NCBI GenBank assembly: GCA_027623615.1
Contig: JAQBVH010000113.1
Location: 1 to 8,035, forward strand
Direction of reading: 5' to 3'
DNA: 8,035 nt
Origin: Planctomycetota bacterium
GTDB lineage: Bacteria > Planctomycetota > UBA1135 > GCA-002686595
The translations under genes and the position numbers were made by a program. Within the stretch, counting starts at the first letter, position 1; each line of letters starts with the position of its first letter. Positions 5,588-8,035 of this stretch are shown in pieces. The notes under the pieces are model-generated. The model saw nothing but the letters and a program-made list of their open reading frames with translations, was not told where the DNA came from and did not search any database.

Positions 5588-6805
5588 TCAGGGCATGGGT
5601 CTTCGAGAGGTTCGGCGACTCTCCGCGGACCACGCTCGCAGCCGCTCGGCGGCGAGGGCGCGGTCCTCGAAGGCGCCGGCGCGGGCTGCCAGCTCGGCCA
5701 CGCGCAGCTGATGCTGCCGGTCCCGGCTCAGATCGAGTCGGCCCGGGAGCAGCGCGTTGTCCTGCAGTCCGGCCAGGTAGGCGGTGAACGCGAGGCCGGC
5801 CTTGTAGTGCGGCGTTGGGGCGCAGAAGACGTGGCGACCGTACTCCTCGCAGGGGACGAGGAGCTCGCGCGCGAGGGCGGCATCTCCCTCCCCGAGGGCG
5901 CGCAGCGCGAGGCCTGCGGGTCGAGCGATCCCCTCCAGCACGCCGAGCAGCGCGTGGCTGAAGGGCCCGATCGCGAGGGTTCGTCCACCGAGGTCGGAGG
6001 CGCGCGCGGCGGGCGCTCCGCCCTCGACGATCAGGTCGGCGAAGTGGTGATCGTCGCCGGTGAGGACGACCTGGTCGCGGGGCGTGAGCTCGGCGCGCAC
6101 ACGGCGCTCGAGGTCCGCGTCGAGCAGCGACAGCTTGCAGCCGCGCACCTTGGCCGGGTCGTGGGCCAGGATCCTGGCGAAGCTCGCGCCGGGAAAGTAC
6201 CCGCGCAGCCCCGGGTGGAAGACCTCGCCCAACCAGTGCACGAGCAGCGGGCCCTCTAGGGCGTCGATCACGCGCGTGTAGTGGGTGACGTAGTCGTGCT
6301 CCTGCGCGCTGCGCTGGGGGAGAGCAACGAGGGGTAGGAGGATCGGGATCCCGCCGGTGTCCTGGATGAAGCGCGCCTGGAAGATCACACCTGCGACGAG
6401 CGCGTCCTCGTCCAGCTCGCCGGCGAGATGATCGACGCCGGCGCCTGCCACGAATCCCTCACGCAGGCCCAGCCCGCCGGCCTTCTGGATGAGCGTCGAG
6501 GCGAGCTCCCAACCAAGCTCGAAGCGCTGGGCGGTGTCCATCGCCTCGGCCAGGCCCAGCCCGTGACCGTCGAGGAAACGGCGCAGTCCGAGGGTCGCGT
6601 CCCAGTCGATGTGGGCTGCGAGTTCGCCGGGGTCGAACGGTGCGCTGTGTTGCTCGGGCACCTCGGCGTAGCTCGCCTGCATGACGATGTGCGCGGCCGC
6701 GTAGAAGCGCCGCGCCGACGCTGCGGGCGCGTCGACCATGGCAGCGAGGTGCTGCCCCAGCGGGTCGGTGTCGAGGGCTCGCAGCGCCGCGTCGAGGGAG
6801 CTCAT
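5588..6805 (-). CDS. DUF993 family protein (dihydrodipicolinate synthase/aldolase superfamily)
   Basis: 405 residues from ATG 6805. The open frame runs on to 6943, but those 46 residues are Arg-rich and overlap the divergent intergenic region, so MSSLDAALRALD is preferred; no clear ribosome site is seen. Family signatures run in order: RRFYAAAHIVM (32-42), HIDWDATLGLRRFLDGHGLGLAEAMDTAQR (65-94), GAGVDHL (121-127), LLVHWLGEVFHPGLRGYF (187-204), GCKLSLLDADLERRVR (222-237), VVLTGDDHHFADLI (246-259), HALLGVLEGIA (284-294) and HVFCAPTPHYKAGLAF (325-340). This is the DUF993 pattern of a TIM-barrel aldolase-like family. Lys224 sits where the Schiff-base lysine of dihydrodipicolinate synthase would be. 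The reaction and substrate are not established for the family. The length is normal except for a basic C-terminal tail (SRRTSRRPMP). It converges on the FG-GAP pseudogene with a 38-bp gap and is divergent from the NRAMP-like gene. Confidence 0.9.
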   Translation of the reverse strand: MSSLDAALRALDTDPLGQHLAAMVDAPAASARRFYAAAHIVMQASYAEVPEQHSAPFDPGELAAHIDWDATLGLRRFLDGHGLGLAEAMDTAQRFELGWELASTLIQKAGGLGLREGFVAGAGVDHLAGELDEDALVAGVIFQARFIQDTGGIPILLPLVALPQRSAQEHDYVTHYTRVIDALEGPLLVHWLGEVFHPGLRGYFPGASFARILAHDPAKVRGCKLSLLDADLERRVRAELTPRDQVVLTGDDHHFADLIVEGGAPAARASDLGGRTLAIGPFSHALLGVLEGIARPAGLALRALGEGDAALARELLVPCEEYGRHVFCAPTPHYKAGLAFTAYLAGLQDNALLPGRLDLSRDRQHQLRVAELAARAGAFEDRALAAERLRAWSAESRRTSRRPMP

Positions 6806-6882
6806 GGCGCAGAGCGTAGCGTGCGTCGCGACCTGCCCGCATCGCCTCGCCCGAGAGGTGCCGGCGCAGCGTGGGGGTCGCA

Positions 6883-6916
6883 CGGATACTCGCCGGATAC
6901 CGGCATGGCTACCATG
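6883..6916. promoter_or_regulatory. Repeats in the divergent DUF993 / NRAMP-like intergenic region
   Basis: CGGATAC occurs twice, at 6883-6889 and 6894-6900, 11 bases apart, close to one helical turn. Next to it are the inverted repeats CCGG-ATA-CCGG (6893-6903) and CATGG-CTA-CCATG (6904-6916). They lie 30-63 bases before the NRAMP-like start, where an operator or activator site would be expected. No convincing -10/-35 pair is visible. The binding role is inference. Confidence 0.3.
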
Positions 6917-6931
6917 TCGCCTCCCGCGCCT

Positions 6932-6938
6932 GGAAGGA
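6932..6938 (+). promoter_or_regulatory. Shine-Dalgarno site of the NRAMP-like gene
   Basis: GGAAGGA lies 7 bases before ATG 6946 and decides this start. Confidence 0.7.
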
Positions 6939-6945
6939 ACCAACG

Positions 6946-8035
6946 ATGACCGACAAGATCGCCGCCGAGGAACAGCTGCTCGAGGAGGCCCGCGCCCGGG
7001 GCGCGGGCGCCACGCTCAAGGTCTACAGCAAGCTGTCGGGACCGGGCTGGCTGCAGAGCGCGATCACCCTGGGCGGCGGCTCGCTCGCGAGCGCCCTCTA
7101 CCTCGGGGTCCTGTCGGGCTACCGCATGCTCTGGGTGCAGATCGTGGCCATGTTGCTCGGCGTGGTCATGCTCTCTGCGATCGGCTACGTGACCCTGAGC
7201 ACCGGCGAGCGTCCCTTCGGCGCGATCTGCAAGCACATCAACCCGGTGCTCGGTTGGGGTTGGCTCGTCGCTGTGCTGATGGCCAACGTGGTCTGGGCCC
7301 TGCCGCAGTTCACGCTCGGGACGGCGTCGTTGCAGCAGAACCTCGCGCCGGGGATCGGCACCCTACCCTGCGTGCTGTTGATCTTCGCCCTGGCCACGAC
7401 GGTCATCTGGTTCTACGACAGCGGGGCCAAGGGCATCCGCGTCTTCGAGTGGGTGCTCAAGGGCATGGTCGCGTTGATCGTGCTCTGCTTCTTCGGGGTC
7501 GTGGCGACCATGACCTTCTCGGAGGTGGGGCTGGAGTGGGGCGCGATCTTTGGTGGGCTCGTGCCCGACCTTTCGATGCTGCGCGCGCCGGCGCCCGAGT
7601 TCACGCCATTCCTGGACGCAAGCGCGGTGGGAGAGTGGTGGCGCGCGAAGATCGTCAGCCAGCAGCAGGACGTGATGATCGCCGCGGCGGCGACAGCGGT
7701 CGGCATCAACATGACCTTCCTGTTGCCCTACTCGATGCTGCGCAAGGGCTGGGGGCGCGCCCATCGCGGGTTGGCCACCTTCGACCTCGGCACGGGCCTC
7801 CTGATCCCCTTCGCGATCGCGACGAGTTGCGTCGTGATCGCGGCCGGGAGCCAGTTCCACACCAAGTACGACGCGGCCCTGCTCGACGACCCGGCCGCTG
7901 CGGTCAAGAACGACGGCTACCTCAAGGAGCTCGATGCCCGCCTGAAGCACGGCCTGGACGACGCCGCCTACGAGGCCGCCTCCGTCGCGCCAGCACTCGA
8001 GGAGACGTTGGGCGAGGAGGGCTTCGCCGCGCGCG
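6946..8035 (+). CDS. NRAMP-superfamily transporter lacking the canonical DPGN motif (3' end missing)
   Basis: ATG 6946 follows a good Shine-Dalgarno; 363 residues are read before the window ends. Hydrophobic helices lie at about residues 33-57, 62-86, 101-125, 139-157, 168-191, 243-265 and 280-300. GPGWLQSAITLGGGS (32-46) aligns position for position with the NRAMP first-helix consensus GPGxLxxxxxxDPGN, so the metal-binding Asp and Asn are replaced by Gly43 and Ser46. In helix 6, AVGINMTFLLPYSML (251-265) corresponds to the usual MPHN region; Met256 may be retained but Pro and His are not. After helix 7, residues 303-363 are hydrophilic and charged, an insert not typical of NRAMP proteins. 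The family moves divalent metals with protons across the inner membrane; substrate and even transport are uncertain here. Remaining helices lie beyond the window. Divergent from the DUF993 gene by 140 bp. Confidence 0.85.
   Translation, partial: MTDKIAAEEQLLEEARARGAGATLKVYSKLSGPGWLQSAITLGGGSLASALYLGVLSGYRMLWVQIVAMLLGVVMLSAIGYVTLSTGERPFGAICKHINPVLGWGWLVAVLMANVVWALPQFTLGTASLQQNLAPGIGTLPCVLLIFALATTVIWFYDSGAKGIRVFEWVLKGMVALIVLCFFGVVATMTFSEVGLEWGAIFGGLVPDLSMLRAPAPEFTPFLDASAVGEWWRAKIVSQQQDVMIAAAATAVGINMTFLLPYSMLRKGWGRAHRGLATFDLGTGLLIPFAIATSCVVIAAGSQFHTKYDAALLDDPAAAVKNDGYLKELDARLKHGLDDAAYEAASVAPALEETLGEEGFAAR

Noticed and set aside
6806..6943. N-terminal extension of the DUF993 protein to 6943
   Set aside because: The added 46 residues are Arg-rich, unlike the family, and overlap the ribosome site of the divergent NRAMP-like gene.
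6802..7950. Minus-strand frames opposite the NRAMP-like gene
   Set aside because: They are Arg/His/Glu-rich shadow frames without domain patterns, while the plus strand encodes clear membrane helices.

Overview
The window is about two-thirds G+C, with coding frames strongly biased to G or C at third codon positions. It reads as bacterial chromosome, most likely from a marine-type planctomycete. Three features point there: a secreted FG-GAP protein ending in a C-terminal module I associate with planctomycete secretomes (residues PNSxG, LCLG and GETWxFQ); a Tat-exported sugar isomerase/epimerase-like TIM barrel; and an NRAMP-fold transporter of a type I recall from planctomycete genomes. The lineage is inferred from remembered family resemblance, not from a search. 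No tRNA, rRNA, CRISPR array, transposase or integrase is visible.

Left part (1-3820): the 3' end of an FG-GAP secreted protein on the plus strand runs into a minus-strand block that it meets tail to tail. In transcription order the block is a single-pass membrane coiled-coil protein (3820-3041), a multi-pass membrane coiled-coil protein (3037-2258), and an envelope-anchored protein with a carboxypeptidase-regulatory-like domain (2111-735). The first two are 3 bp apart and form an operon. The third is separated from them by 146 bp holding two GC-rich hairpins whose loops are complementary to each other.

Middle (3821-5587): a minus-strand Tat-signal TIM-barrel protein (4864-3971) is divergent from a second FG-GAP gene (4992-5549). 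That second gene keeps a good ribosome site and signal peptide, but it carries two small deletions, stops early, and lacks the C-terminal module seen at the left edge. It is best called a pseudogene.

Right part (5588-8035): a DUF993 protein of the dihydrodipicolinate synthase/aldolase superfamily (6805-5588, minus) is divergent from an NRAMP-superfamily transporter (6946 to beyond the window, plus). The transporter has lost the canonical DPGN metal-binding motif. A 140-bp region between the two carries repeats that could be regulatory.

I find no clear new multi-gene system. The best leads are the uncharacterised membrane coiled-coil gene pair, the motif-altered NRAMP protein, the paired hairpins at 2131-2242, and the C-terminal secretion-type module.
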